Positions 33,487-41,710 of a stretch of DNA of 64,000 bases are shown here, in pieces; positions within the stretch are counted from its first letter, which is position 1, and each line of letters starts with the position of its first letter. The notes below the pieces were generated by a model that made no database searches, was not told where the DNA came from, and saw nothing but the letters and a program-made list of their open reading frames with translations. Origin of the DNA: an uncultured Lachnospiraceae bacterium (GTDB taxonomy: Bacteria; Bacillota; Clostridia; Lachnospirales; Lachnospiraceae). The position numbers were made by a program, and so were the translations under genes. The stretch covers positions 1 through 64,000 of the forward strand of contig CAJUFN010000012.1 of NCBI GenBank assembly GCA_910585545.1. The letters run 5' to 3'.

Positions 33487-33594
33487 TTAACCTAGTAAAT
33501 TCATTTTATTGTTCATTTTTACAAATCCATATTTTTCATATAATGGTCTTCCCATGTCTGCAGCTTTAAAATCACACAATTCTATCTCCTTCAT
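33487..33594 (-). pseudogene. remnant of a GNAT acetyltransferase C-terminus
   Basis: The minus-strand frame reads CDFKAADMGRPLYEKYGFV and ends after MNLLG. DMGRPLYEKYGF is the typical end of many GNAT acetyltransferases. Upstream there is an in-frame stop codon two codons before the first ATG, so only about 35 codons survive. The ymaF gene now begins just beyond it. Confidence 0.65.
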
Positions 33595-33621
33595 ATCTTA
33601 GAAAGAAAAAGGAGTTTTTCC

Positions 33622-33966
33622 ATGTATGATTCATGTGATTGCGAAAAACATGTACACGAGATAACAGGAAGCACAAAAGTGTTTAAAGAATGTAACACTT
33701 GTCATAATCATAGATTTTGTACTGTATCTGATATACCAATCTACACTTGTGACAAAAAAGATCATTTTCACGAAATCAAATTCCGAACCGATTCTTCAGA
33801 CGGACATTTTCACGAGTTTCGCGGAAAATCATCTGGAGCCATTGATGTAGGTCATGGTAAACATGTACACTTTGCAACAGCCTACACAGAAGAATGTGAT
33901 AATCATAAACACAAATTTCAGGTCGCTTCTTTAATTGAAGCTCCAACCGATTTTGAACGCAAATAA
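33622..33966 (+). CDS. YmaF family histidine-rich protein
   Basis: The 114-residue protein is rich in His and Cys in repeated pairs (CEKHVHEITGST, CHNHRFC, DHFHEIKFRT, GHFHEFRGKS, GKHVHFA, DNHKHKF). That repeating H.H pattern with short beta segments matches the YmaF family of Bacilli and Clostridia, which has no assigned role; metal binding is an inference from composition. AGGAG lies seven bases before the start. It is isolated, with two terminators downstream. Confidence 0.85.
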   Translation: MYDSCDCEKHVHEITGSTKVFKECNTCHNHRFCTVSDIPIYTCDKKDHFHEIKFRTDSSDGHFHEFRGKSSGAIDVGHGKHVHFATAYTEECDNHKHKFQVASLIEAPTDFERK

Positions 33967-33995
33967 TTATTATGTGTATTTTCTTTAACCTTAAG

Positions 33996-34024
33996 AACCC
34001 GTTATTCCTTGTGTTTAACGGGTT
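33996..34024 (+). terminator. terminator of the ymaF-like gene
   Basis: 9-bp arms AACCCGTTA/TAACGGGTT (33996-34004 and 34016-34024) followed by TT. The loop resembles that at 32349-32381. Confidence 0.6.
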
Positions 34025-34039
34025 TTCCCGTTATATGGC

Positions 34040-34078
34040 AAAAGTAACCACTCTTCCCCAAGGATTGCGGTTACTTTT
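34040..34078. terminator. orphan copy of the toxin-type bidirectional terminator
   Basis: 10-bp arms (AAAAGTAACC 34040-34049 with GGTTACTTTT 34069-34078). The loop CCCCAAGGATTGCG is related to that of 33311-33354. It lies between convergent ymaF and hydrolase genes, with no toxin nearby. Confidence 0.75.
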
Positions 34079-34083
34079 TCTAT

Positions 34084-35007
34084 CTAGAATCTTTGATTCA
34101 TCCATCTATATAAATCTTCATATATCTGATATCGATCTGTCTCATTCAGGATTTCATGACGGTCATCCTTATACAATTTAATACTTACATCTTTCATGCC
34201 CAGATTTTGATATTCCTTATATACTTTTACAACACTTTTACCAAAATTCCCCACCGGGTCATCCTTCCCCGCTACGAAAAAGACAGGTAACTCTTTTGGA
34301 ATGCCGGACATACCTGATTTTCCCGTCAATTCCAACATACCGGTAAACATATTTTCATATGCATTTACTGTAAATATAAATGTACACCATTTATTCTTCA
34401 CATAAGCATCGACAATTTCCCTGTCCTTGCTAAGCCAGTCTGCTTCCGTCCTCACCGGACGAAACTTTTTGTTATAACTTCCGAAAGCAAGTCTGTTCAC
34501 GAGCCGGCTTCTATAATGATCGCCTTTGATCTTACCGAATATTCTGCAAAGCATCTTACCGGCATAAAGCTCCGCCGAGCTATGATAACCGGTCCCCATA
34601 ATGATCGCCCCGCTTAATCCTTCACCATAACGTTTCAGATACTGTCTGAGCAAAAATGAACCCATACTATGTCCCAACATAAAATACGGTTTATCCGGGT
34701 ATTTTTTCTGCGTAAGTTCACGAAGCGTTTCTATATCGCCAATTACGCATGCGTTTCCCTCGCTTTTACCAAAGTACCCAAGCTCACTGTCAGAAACCGC
34801 CGACTTCCCATGTCCCAAATGATCCTGTCCGGTCACATAATATCCTCGTTCTGCCAGATAGGAAGCAAATGCATCATAACGCTCAATGTACTCGACCATT
34901 CCATGGCTGATCTGCAAAACTGCCTTTACTTCTTTCTCAGGGATCCATTCAACTGCATGTATTCTCGTATGTCCGTCTTTTGATAAATATGCAAATTCCT
35001 GTTTCAT
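34084..35007 (-). CDS. alpha/beta hydrolase, monoacylglycerol lipase/lysophospholipase type
   Basis: The 307-residue hydrolase has the oxyanion region ISHGMVEYIERYD, DHLGHGKS, the nucleophile elbow GHSMGSFL (serine nucleophile), the acid in FFVAGKDDPVG and the catalytic His in DDRHEILNE. It fits the PldB/monoacylglycerol-lipase-like family; the substrate is probably a lipid ester. There is no signal peptide. It starts three bases after citrate synthase ends, so the two genes form an operon. Confidence 0.9.
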   Translation of the reverse strand: MKQEFAYLSKDGHTRIHAVEWIPEKEVKAVLQISHGMVEYIERYDAFASYLAERGYYVTGQDHLGHGKSAVSDSELGYFGKSEGNACVIGDIETLRELTQKKYPDKPYFMLGHSMGSFLLRQYLKRYGEGLSGAIIMGTGYHSSAELYAGKMLCRIFGKIKGDHYRSRLVNRLAFGSYNKKFRPVRTEADWLSKDREIVDAYVKNKWCTFIFTVNAYENMFTGMLELTGKSGMSGIPKELPVFFVAGKDDPVGNFGKSVVKVYKEYQNLGMKDVSIKLYKDDRHEILNETDRYQIYEDLYRWMNQRF

Positions 35008-35010
35008 ATA

Positions 35011-36390
35011 TTATCTTTCTTCCATCGGAATATAAGCACGATGCTCTGCCAGCGACTTATATGCCGGTCTTATAATCTTGTCGACATTCTTAAGCTCCTC
35101 TAAACGATGTGCACTCCATCCAACGATTCTCGCCGTTGCAAAAATCGGTGTATACAAGGATTTTGGAAGTCCTAACATACCATACACCAGCCCACTGTAG
35201 AAATCTACATTCGCATTCGCGCCTTTATACATTCTGCGTTTCTCTGCGATTACCTGCGGCGCAAGCTTTTCTACCAGCGCATACAGATTGTATTCATCTT
35301 CTCTGCCTTTTTCCATGGCCAGCTGTTTTACAAATGCCTTAAAGACATCGGCTCTTGGATCAGATACGGAATATACTGCATGTCCCATACCATAGATCAG
35401 ACCCTTTTCATCAAATGCTTTCTTGTCCAGCAATGCCTCCAGATACGCACGTACCTCACCTTCATCTTTCCAGTCGCCGACATGCTGCTTCATATCCTCA
35501 AACATATCCGTTACTTTGATATTCGCTCCGCCATGTTTTGGTCCCTTTAAGGATGCCATCGCAGCCGCGATCGTAGAATATGTGTCTGTTCCTGAAGATG
35601 TTACAACATGGGTCGTGAATGTAGAGTTATTTCCACCGCCATGATCCATGTGAAGAACCAAAGCCATATCAAGAATTTTAGCTTCCAGTGGTGTATATTT
35701 ACGATCTTCCCTTAACATCATCAGAATATTTTCCGCTGTGGACAATGCCGGGTCCGGAGCATAAATAAACAAATCTTCTCCTCTGCGATAATTATATGCA
35801 TGATATCCATACACCATAAGCATCGGGAACTGACTGATCAGGTTAAGGCTCTGACGCAGCACATTTGGTATTGTAGTGTCATCTGCTCTGTTATCATAAG
35901 AATACAAATGCAAAATAGAACGTGACAGACTGTTCATCATATCACGGCTTGGCGCTTTCATGATAATATCTCTTACAAAGGTAGGAGGAAGCGTACGACG
36001 CTCTACTAAAGTCTGATTGAAGTCTGCAAGCTGTGCTTCACTCGGAAGTTCTCCAAACAACAACAGATATGCAACCTCCTCGAAGCCAAATCTTTGCTCA
36101 TCCAAAAATCCTTTTACCAGCTCTTTGATATTATATCCTCTATAATATAAGTTTCCTTCACAAGGCACTTCCACGCCATCTACGATTTTCTTTGCAAGCA
36201 CATCAGAAATGTTCGTAAGACCCGCAAGAACACCTTTTCCATTCAAATCACGAAGCCCTCTTTTTACGTCGTACTTCGTATACAACTCTCTCTCAATATT
36301 ATTGTTTTTCTCACATAGTTCTGCCAGTTCAAGTATTTTAGGAGTAATCTCATAAGTTCCGTTTAACTGTTGCTTCCCCAAATTTGTCAT
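35011..36390 (-). CDS. citrate synthase (citrate/2-methylcitrate synthase family)
   Basis: The 459-residue protein has the conserved blocks LHMDHGGGNNSTFTTH, GPKHGGANIKV and GHAVYSVSDPRAD, which carry the two catalytic His and the Asp. An N-terminal extension of about 80 residues is typical for the clostridial long form. It condenses oxaloacetate and acetyl-CoA, probably to supply glutamate. Co-transcribed with the downstream hydrolase. I cannot exclude methylcitrate synthase activity. Confidence 0.92.
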   Translation of the reverse strand: MTNLGKQQLNGTYEITPKILELAELCEKNNNIERELYTKYDVKRGLRDLNGKGVLAGLTNISDVLAKKIVDGVEVPCEGNLYYRGYNIKELVKGFLDEQRFGFEEVAYLLLFGELPSEAQLADFNQTLVERRTLPPTFVRDIIMKAPSRDMMNSLSRSILHLYSYDNRADDTTIPNVLRQSLNLISQFPMLMVYGYHAYNYRRGEDLFIYAPDPALSTAENILMMLREDRKYTPLEAKILDMALVLHMDHGGGNNSTFTTHVVTSSGTDTYSTIAAAMASLKGPKHGGANIKVTDMFEDMKQHVGDWKDEGEVRAYLEALLDKKAFDEKGLIYGMGHAVYSVSDPRADVFKAFVKQLAMEKGREDEYNLYALVEKLAPQVIAEKRRMYKGANANVDFYSGLVYGMLGLPKSLYTPIFATARIVGWSAHRLEELKNVDKIIRPAYKSLAEHRAYIPMEER

Positions 36391-36505
36391 TCTTTTTCCT
36401 CCTTTTTTCCCAAATCTATCCTTTTATTATACTAGATTAAAAAAATAATACAATCGAACAATATATGAAATATTTATGACCAACTATAAAATATTTTTAA
36501 ACCTG

Positions 36506-37186
36506 TCATTTTGTAGATGGGAAATATGGTCTTAATGCTCCTGCCACTGCATTGATCGGCATTGTCTGAAGCCACACATGTCCCGGACCTGTCACAACCG
36601 TATTAAACAAGCCTTCTCCGCCAAATACAACGTTTTTCAATCCCTGAATGGTCTTTATCTCCATCTGACAGCTTGCACTCATCGCCGCCAAATATCCGGA
36701 ATCAATGACAATCTGCTGCCCTGGCTGCAGCTCATATTCCACTACATGACCATCGAATTCAGCAAATACTGTTCCCTGTCCGGAAACCCTCTGAAGAATA
36801 AATCCTTCTCCGCCAAATAACCCGGACGAAACTCGTTTCTGAAAATGCACAGATAATGACACCCCAGCTTCTGCCGCCAAAAATGCACGCTTCTGGAAAA
36901 TATATTCCTGTCCCGGTCCAACCTCAAACGCCTGAATAGACCCCGGAAAGCTGGATGCAAATGCAATAAGCCCCTGTCCGCCCTGGGCAGTATAGACATT
37001 CTGGAACATGGCTTCTCCTGCAAACATTCTTCCAAATGCTTTCCCGATACCGCCATTGGTCGTTGTGTCCATCTTCATATTCGGAGACATCCATGACATG
37101 GAACCTCTCTCTGTTACCATACTTTCTCCGCCCTCTAACTGACAGATGACTACCGGCAATGTATCTCCTTTGATTTGATATTTCAT
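36506..37186 (-). CDS. AIM24/TIGR00266 family protein
   Basis: The 226-residue protein is made of short beta-strands around repeated glycine-rich turns (GGESMVTERGSMSWMS, GGQGLIAFASSFPG, GGEGFILQRVSGQG, GGEGLFNTVVTGPGHVWLQT). This is the AIM24 (TIGR00266) double-stranded beta-helix family, widespread and of unknown function; one eukaryotic member is mitochondrial. It sits 24 bp downstream of ksgA, so it may be co-transcribed with it. Confidence 0.88.
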   Translation of the reverse strand: MKYQIKGDTLPVVICQLEGGESMVTERGSMSWMSPNMKMDTTTNGGIGKAFGRMFAGEAMFQNVYTAQGGQGLIAFASSFPGSIQAFEVGPGQEYIFQKRAFLAAEAGVSLSVHFQKRVSSGLFGGEGFILQRVSGQGTVFAEFDGHVVEYELQPGQQIVIDSGYLAAMSASCQMEIKTIQGLKNVVFGGEGLFNTVVTGPGHVWLQTMPINAVAGALRPYFPSTK

Positions 37187-37209
37187 GCTATCATCCTCCT
37201 CTTGTATTT

Positions 37210-38097
37210 TTATATTGAATTTACATTTCTGAGTTCTAATATGTAATTGGCAATCTTTGCAAATTCCTCCAAAGTTAATGCCTCTCCCCGAATACTTGCG
37301 CCTTTTCCAAGACTTTCTACCGCTTGAATGGCTTCTTCTTTTGACAGATTCAATTCAGCTGAATTGGAAAGCCCATTGACAAGCGTCTTTCTGCGCTGGT
37401 TAAACGATGCCCGTATGATTCCAAACATCAGCCGTTCATCCTTAACCTGGACCGGCGGCTCTTTCAGTTTTGTCAGACGAATCACTGCCGAGCTTACTTT
37501 GGGCCTTGGCATAAAACAATTCGGCGGAACATTGGCCACAATATACGGTTTCGCATAATACTGAACTGCAAGCGACAAAGCTCCATACTCTTTTGTCCCC
37601 GGTCCTACCTGCATACGTTCTGCCACCTCTTTTTGAATCATGACTGTAATGCTCTCTACCGGAACATGATTTTCGAACAATCCCATAATAATTGGGGTCG
37701 TTATATAATATGGCAGATTCGCTACCACCTTGATCGGTTTCCCGCCGTTTTCTTCCCTGGCAAGCGCCGCCAAATCCAGCTTCATGACATCATCATTAAT
37801 AATTCTTATATTATCATAATCTTTAAGTGTATCCTTAAGAATCGGTATCAAAGAGTTATCAATCTCGACCGCCACCACCTTTCTTGCCGCACATGCCAAA
37901 TACTGCGTCATAGTTCCAATCCCCGGACCGATCTCCAGTACCATATCCTCTTTTGTAATCTCGGCAGATGCAATGATCTTATCAAGTACATGTGTATCTA
38001 TCAAAAAATTCTGTCCGAATTTTTTCTGAAAAGAAAAATTGTATTTCTGCAAAATCTCTATTGTATTCTTTGGGTTCCCCAATGTTGGTTCTGTCAT
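37210..38097 (-). CDS. rsmA: 16S rRNA dimethyladenosine transferase RsmA/KsgA
   Basis: The enzyme dimethylates A1518 and A1519 of 16S rRNA. FGQNFLID, the SAM-binding LEIGPGIGTMTQYL, the catalytic NLPYYITTPI and the C-terminal SFNQRRKTL are all present. I place the start at ATG 38097 (MTEPTLGNP), eight bases after AGGGAG, giving 295 residues; an upstream ATG 15 codons earlier has no ribosome site. It follows tatD by about 120 bp. The ribonuclease M5 gene usually found between the two in Bacillus is absent. Confidence 0.95.
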   Translation of the reverse strand: MTEPTLGNPKNTIEILQKYNFSFQKKFGQNFLIDTHVLDKIIASAEITKEDMVLEIGPGIGTMTQYLACAARKVVAVEIDNSLIPILKDTLKDYDNIRIINDDVMKLDLAALAREENGGKPIKVVANLPYYITTPIIMGLFENHVPVESITVMIQKEVAERMQVGPGTKEYGALSLAVQYYAKPYIVANVPPNCFMPRPKVSSAVIRLTKLKEPPVQVKDERLMFGIIRASFNQRRKTLVNGLSNSAELNLSKEEAIQAVESLGKGASIRGEALTLEEFAKIANYILELRNVNSI

Positions 38098-38216
38098 ATA
38101 AAATACTCCCTTTACCTTTGTTTTCCGGCACTTTTCTTGCATGCATTTATTTTACTATAAATACACACATCCGTAAATAAACATTATGCAACAAATTCCG
38201 CTGAAGCGTCCGCTCT

Positions 38217-38981
38217 TTAAGCTATCCCAAACAACGTTTTCGCATTTTGCTCCGTCGCCTCAATAACTTCATTTGCAGTCATTCCCTTTAACTGCCCTAT
38301 CTCCTCCGCCACACGGTCCAGGTAGATTGAACTGTTGCGCTTTCCGCGATACGGTTCCGGCGCAAGATACGGACAGTCCGTCTCCAGTAATATCCTTTCT
38401 ATCGGTGTCGCTTTTACAACTTCTTTCATTTTCTTTCCGTTCTTAAATGTCACCACGCCTCCAACACCTATATAAAATCCGTTTTTCACATATTCTTTCG
38501 CAATCTCCGGCGAATAAGAAAAGCAATGGATCACTCCTCTCAAGCCTTTTGCATATTCCCGCATTACATTCAGCGTGTCCTCTGCTGCATCCCGGCTATG
38601 GATACAGACCGGAAGATCATGTTTTCTCGCAAGCTCAAGTTGGCGGATAAACCATTCCTTTTGCACCTCTCTTGGCTCATTATCCCAGTAATAGTCAAGC
38701 CCAATCTCTCCAACAGCCACTGTCTTCTCATCCAACAACAGTTCCTCCATCCAGGCAAACGTCTCATCATTTAAAGCGCCCACCTCATCTGGGTGTACAC
38801 CAACCGCCGCGTACATAAAAGAATACTTTCTGGCAAACTTCACACTGCTTTTACATCCATCTAATGTGGCGCCTACATTCAAAATAAATCCAACATTATG
38901 CTCTCGCATAGAACTTAATAACTCCACTCTATCTTTGTCAAATTGCTCTGCATCATAATGCGTATGCGTATCAAAAATCAT
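38217..38981 (-). CDS. tatD: TatD family metal-dependent DNase
   Basis: The roughly 254-residue amidohydrolase-fold enzyme has the metal ligands FDTHTHYDAEQF, GEIGLDYY, CIHSRDA, IHCFS and LETDCPYLAPEP in order. TatD enzymes act as 3'-5' exonucleases in DNA repair or turnover. GGAGG sits nine bases before the second ATG (38981) but only three before the first, so I use the second. Order metG-tatD-ksgA is the conserved Firmicute arrangement. Confidence 0.94.
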   Translation of the reverse strand: MIFDTHTHYDAEQFDKDRVELLSSMREHNVGFILNVGATLDGCKSSVKFARKYSFMYAAVGVHPDEVGALNDETFAWMEELLLDEKTVAVGEIGLDYYWDNEPREVQKEWFIRQLELARKHDLPVCIHSRDAAEDTLNVMREYAKGLRGVIHCFSYSPEIAKEYVKNGFYIGVGGVVTFKNGKKMKEVVKATPIERILLETDCPYLAPEPYRGKRNSSIYLDRVAEEIGQLKGMTANEVIEATEQNAKTLFGIA

Positions 38982-39022
38982 AATCATTTTCCTCCATCTT
39001 TCAAAAAGAAATAGGTCAAATT

Positions 39023-39069
39023 TTAATTGGGGACGTACACTTTCTCAAAAAAGCTACGTCCCCAATTAA
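39023..39069. repeat. GGGGACGTAC inverted repeat, copy B
   Basis: Perfect 15-bp arms (39023-39037 and 39055-39069) containing AATTGGGGACGTA, matching the arms of 26406-26448 with a different loop. It occupies the metG-tatD gap just after the metG stop codon. Confidence 0.85.
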
Positions 39070-39084
39070 GATTTTCTATTTACC

Positions 39085-40983
39085 TTAACAAATTTCAGCG
39101 CCTGCCGGCATCTCTTTCTCCGGTGTCATCAAGGACAGATTCCCTTCTGCGTCTTCGGCACAAAGTATCATTCCTTCGGACATCAAGCCTGCTAATTTTG
39201 CTGGCTTTAAGTTCGTTACAACCATTACCTTTTTGCCTACCATCTCTTCCGGTTTATAGTGTGCTTTGATACCGGAAACAATCTGGCGCACCTGACTTCC
39301 TATTTTTACCTGTGAACAAAGTAATTTTTTCGATTTTTTCACTTCCTCACAGGCAATGATCTCTCCTACCTGGAACTGCAGCTTTGCAAAATCATCATAT
39401 GTGATTTCCGGTTTTGCTTCGATATCGATCACATCTTCGTCTGCCGCAGCTTCTTCTTCCTGCGGATGAAGTTTTGCCACTTTTTCCAGAACTTCTTCTA
39501 CATCAAGTCTTGCAAAAAGAATCTCCGGCTTTTCTGTTACATGACCTTCGCCGAGCTGTGCAAGTATCTTTGCAGATGTCTCCGGCATGAATGATTCCAA
39601 AAGCTTCGCCCCTTCGGAAATGCTCATGATCAAGTTGTACAGCGCCGTCTCAAGACGGTCTTTTTTCGCCTCATCTTTTGCAAGAATCCACGGAGTTGTC
39701 TCATCAATATATTTATTGCAGCGTTTAAACAAGTTGAAAATCTCTGTGATCGCATCGGCTACGCGAAGCTCTTCCATTTTCTTTTCCACGCATCCAGGCG
39801 TCTGTTCCACAACTGCTTTTAAATCTGCGTCTACTTCTTCAGCCACGCCCTTATCGGTCACTGTGCCTCCAAAATACTTATTCGTCATGGAAACAGTACG
39901 GTTCACGAGATTTCCAAGTGTGTTTGCGAGATCAGAATTCATACGCTCTACCATCAGTTCCCATGAAATCACACCGTCGTTATCAAACGGCATCTCATGA
40001 AGTACAAAATAACGCACTGCATCTACACCGAAAAACTGCACGAGTTCATCTGCATATAACACATTCCCTTTGGATTTACTCATCTTTCCATCACCTTGAA
40101 GCAGCCACGGATGTCCAAAAATCTGTTTTGGCAGCGGCAGATCAAGTGCCATCAGGAAGATCGGCCAGTAAATCGTATGGAAACGAATGATATCTTTTCC
40201 GATCAGATGTAAATCCGCCGGCCAGTTTTTATGGAACTGTTCTTCGCTTTCACCGCCACAGTGATATCCGATTCCCGTGATATAGTTCGTAAGCGCATCC
40301 AGCCATACATATACAACATGTTTCGGATCAAAGTCTACCGGAATTCCCCATTTAAAAGAAGTCCTGGATACACACAGATCTTGCAGCCCCGGAAGGAGGA
40401 AGTTATTCATCATCTCATTTTTACGAGACACTGGCTGGATAAACTCCGGATGAGTATTGATATGTTCAATCAGCCTGTCTGCATATTTGCTCATTTTAAA
40501 GAAATAAGCTTCTTCTTTTGCCGGCTGTACTTCTCTGCCGCAGTCTGGACATTTGCCATCTACAAGCTGGGACTCCGTAAAGAACGACTCACATGGAGTA
40601 CAGTACATTCCTTCATAATATCCCTTATAAATATCACCCTTCTCATACAGCTTTTTAAAGATTTTCTGTACTTCCTTCTCATGGTAATCATCTGTTGTAC
40701 GGATGAATTTATCATAAGAAGTATTCATCATATCCCAGATATCCTGAATACAGCCCGCCACATTATCTACGAATTCTTTTGGCGTTGTTCCTGCTTCTTT
40801 TGCCTTTAACTCAATCTTTTGTCCATGTTCATCCGTTCCGGTCTGGAAAAACACCTCATATCCCTGACTTCTTTTATACCTTGCGATTGCATCCGCAAGT
40901 ACGATCTCATATGTGTTTCCAATATGCGGTTTGCCTGATGTATAGGCAATTGCCGTCGTCATATAATATTTTTTGTTCTCCAT
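39085..40983 (-). CDS. metG: methionyl-tRNA synthetase
   Basis: The class I synthetase has PHIGNTYE (the HIGH motif), a zinc knuckle (CTPCESFF..CPDCGREV) and GDGKMSKSKGN (KMSKS). A C-terminal tRNA-binding domain (DFAKLQFQVGEIIACEEV) allows dimerisation. I start at ATG 40983 (MENKKYYMTT) after GAGGGAGAGGG, giving 632 residues; the longer frame has no support. A strong promoter lies at 41066-41094 with a leader hairpin between. Confidence 0.96.
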   Translation of the reverse strand: MENKKYYMTTAIAYTSGKPHIGNTYEIVLADAIARYKRSQGYEVFFQTGTDEHGQKIELKAKEAGTTPKEFVDNVAGCIQDIWDMMNTSYDKFIRTTDDYHEKEVQKIFKKLYEKGDIYKGYYEGMYCTPCESFFTESQLVDGKCPDCGREVQPAKEEAYFFKMSKYADRLIEHINTHPEFIQPVSRKNEMMNNFLLPGLQDLCVSRTSFKWGIPVDFDPKHVVYVWLDALTNYITGIGYHCGGESEEQFHKNWPADLHLIGKDIIRFHTIYWPIFLMALDLPLPKQIFGHPWLLQGDGKMSKSKGNVLYADELVQFFGVDAVRYFVLHEMPFDNDGVISWELMVERMNSDLANTLGNLVNRTVSMTNKYFGGTVTDKGVAEEVDADLKAVVEQTPGCVEKKMEELRVADAITEIFNLFKRCNKYIDETTPWILAKDEAKKDRLETALYNLIMSISEGAKLLESFMPETSAKILAQLGEGHVTEKPEILFARLDVEEVLEKVAKLHPQEEEAAADEDVIDIEAKPEITYDDFAKLQFQVGEIIACEEVKKSKKLLCSQVKIGSQVRQIVSGIKAHYKPEEMVGKKVMVVTNLKPAKLAGLMSEGMILCAEDAEGNLSLMTPEKEMPAGAEIC

Positions 40984-41013
40984 CGTTCCCTCTCCCTCGC
41001 TTCTTATAAAAAT

Positions 41014-41035
41014 AGAATCCCGCTGCCGAGATTCT
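41014..41035 (-). promoter_or_regulatory. hairpin in the metG leader
   Basis: AGAATC-type arms (41028-41035 and 41014-41021, one G-T pair) are followed on the minus strand by ATTTTTAT, then the metG ribosome site. It could be an attenuator. I find no T-box sequence nearby. Confidence 0.4.
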
Positions 41036-41065
41036 TTGCATATCAATTTTCATAATCTGTTAAAA

Positions 41066-41094
41066 ATCGTATCACAGGGACTGATTTCTGTCAA
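41066..41094 (-). promoter_or_regulatory. promoter of metG
   Basis: Minus strand TTGACA (41094-41089), 17-bp spacer ending in TGA, TACGAT (41071-41066). The leader to the start codon would be about 75 nt. Confidence 0.7.
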
Positions 41095-41251
41095 GGTCTT
41101 CCAATATTTCTGTGAAAACCTGGTAATTTTTTCCAATAAGAACTTTATGCTAAACATTTAGTTATTAATGTCTGTTTTTGCTTCGACAAACCTACATATA
41201 ATAGTCTTACGTGAATGACCAGCTTAAGCTGAACTGCTGTGAGGACTTAAC

Positions 41252-41596
41252 ATGAACTTAGAAAGAATTAATTATAAACTAATTGGACAGCGAATAAAAA
41301 AATATCGTATAAAAAAAAATATTACTCAGGAAAAATTTGCAGAGTGTCTGGATGTAACTGTAGGCTATATCAGCCAGATCGAACGCGGCATCTCAAAAGT
41401 GAATCTGGAGCGCCTTGCAGCTATCGCTGAATTCTTTGGCTGCTCTATCATTGATCTGCTCGCAGATGCCTCTACATCTGATCCAACCTATTTGCAAAGT
41501 GAGATTTTTACTTTATACGAACAGTTAAACCTGTCTGAAAAAGCGACACTCGTATCATTGCTAAAAGCATACCTGGAGCACAAATCCTTTCATTAA
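41252..41596 (+). CDS. Cro/C1-type helix-turn-helix regulator
   Basis: The 114-residue protein has an XRE helix-turn-helix at about residues 11-66 (IGQRIKKYRIKKNITQEKFAEC..VGYISQIERGISKVNLERLAAIAEFF). A short C-terminal helical part follows that may dimerise (YEQLNLSEKATLVSLLKAYLEHK). The target is unknown. TATAAT-like bases upstream (near 41200) suggest a promoter without a good -35. It is followed by a terminator and then by the DUF885 gene on the same strand. Confidence 0.88.
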   Translation: MNLERINYKLIGQRIKKYRIKKNITQEKFAECLDVTVGYISQIERGISKVNLERLAAIAEFFGCSIIDLLADASTSDPTYLQSEIFTLYEQLNLSEKATLVSLLKAYLEHKSFH

Positions 41597-41629
41597 AACA
41601 GGCTGTTCCTGATAGAAACAGCTTGTTTT
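41595..41629 (+). terminator. terminator of the XRE regulator gene
   Basis: 13-bp arms with one G-T pair (41595-41607 with 41617-41629) run into a T-run. The left arm begins at the stop codon. Confidence 0.75.
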
Positions 41630-41710
41630 TCTTCAGACAGTCCTTTTGCTATCATGGATAATCCCATACTTGCCCGCATAAACTATGTAAAAACATTTAC
41701 GGAGTATATC

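Noticed and set aside
33972..34181. Plus-strand 69-codon frame after ymaF
   Set aside because: It spans two terminators and then runs antisense to the hydrolase 3' end.
38098..38216. Ribonuclease M5 (rnmV) expected between tatD and ksgA
   Set aside because: The gap is only about 120 bp with no coding potential, so the gene is absent here rather than overlooked.
40984..41250. T-box riboswitch upstream of metG
   Set aside because: The predicted leader is only about 75 nt and lacks a recognisable T-box sequence or specifier stem.
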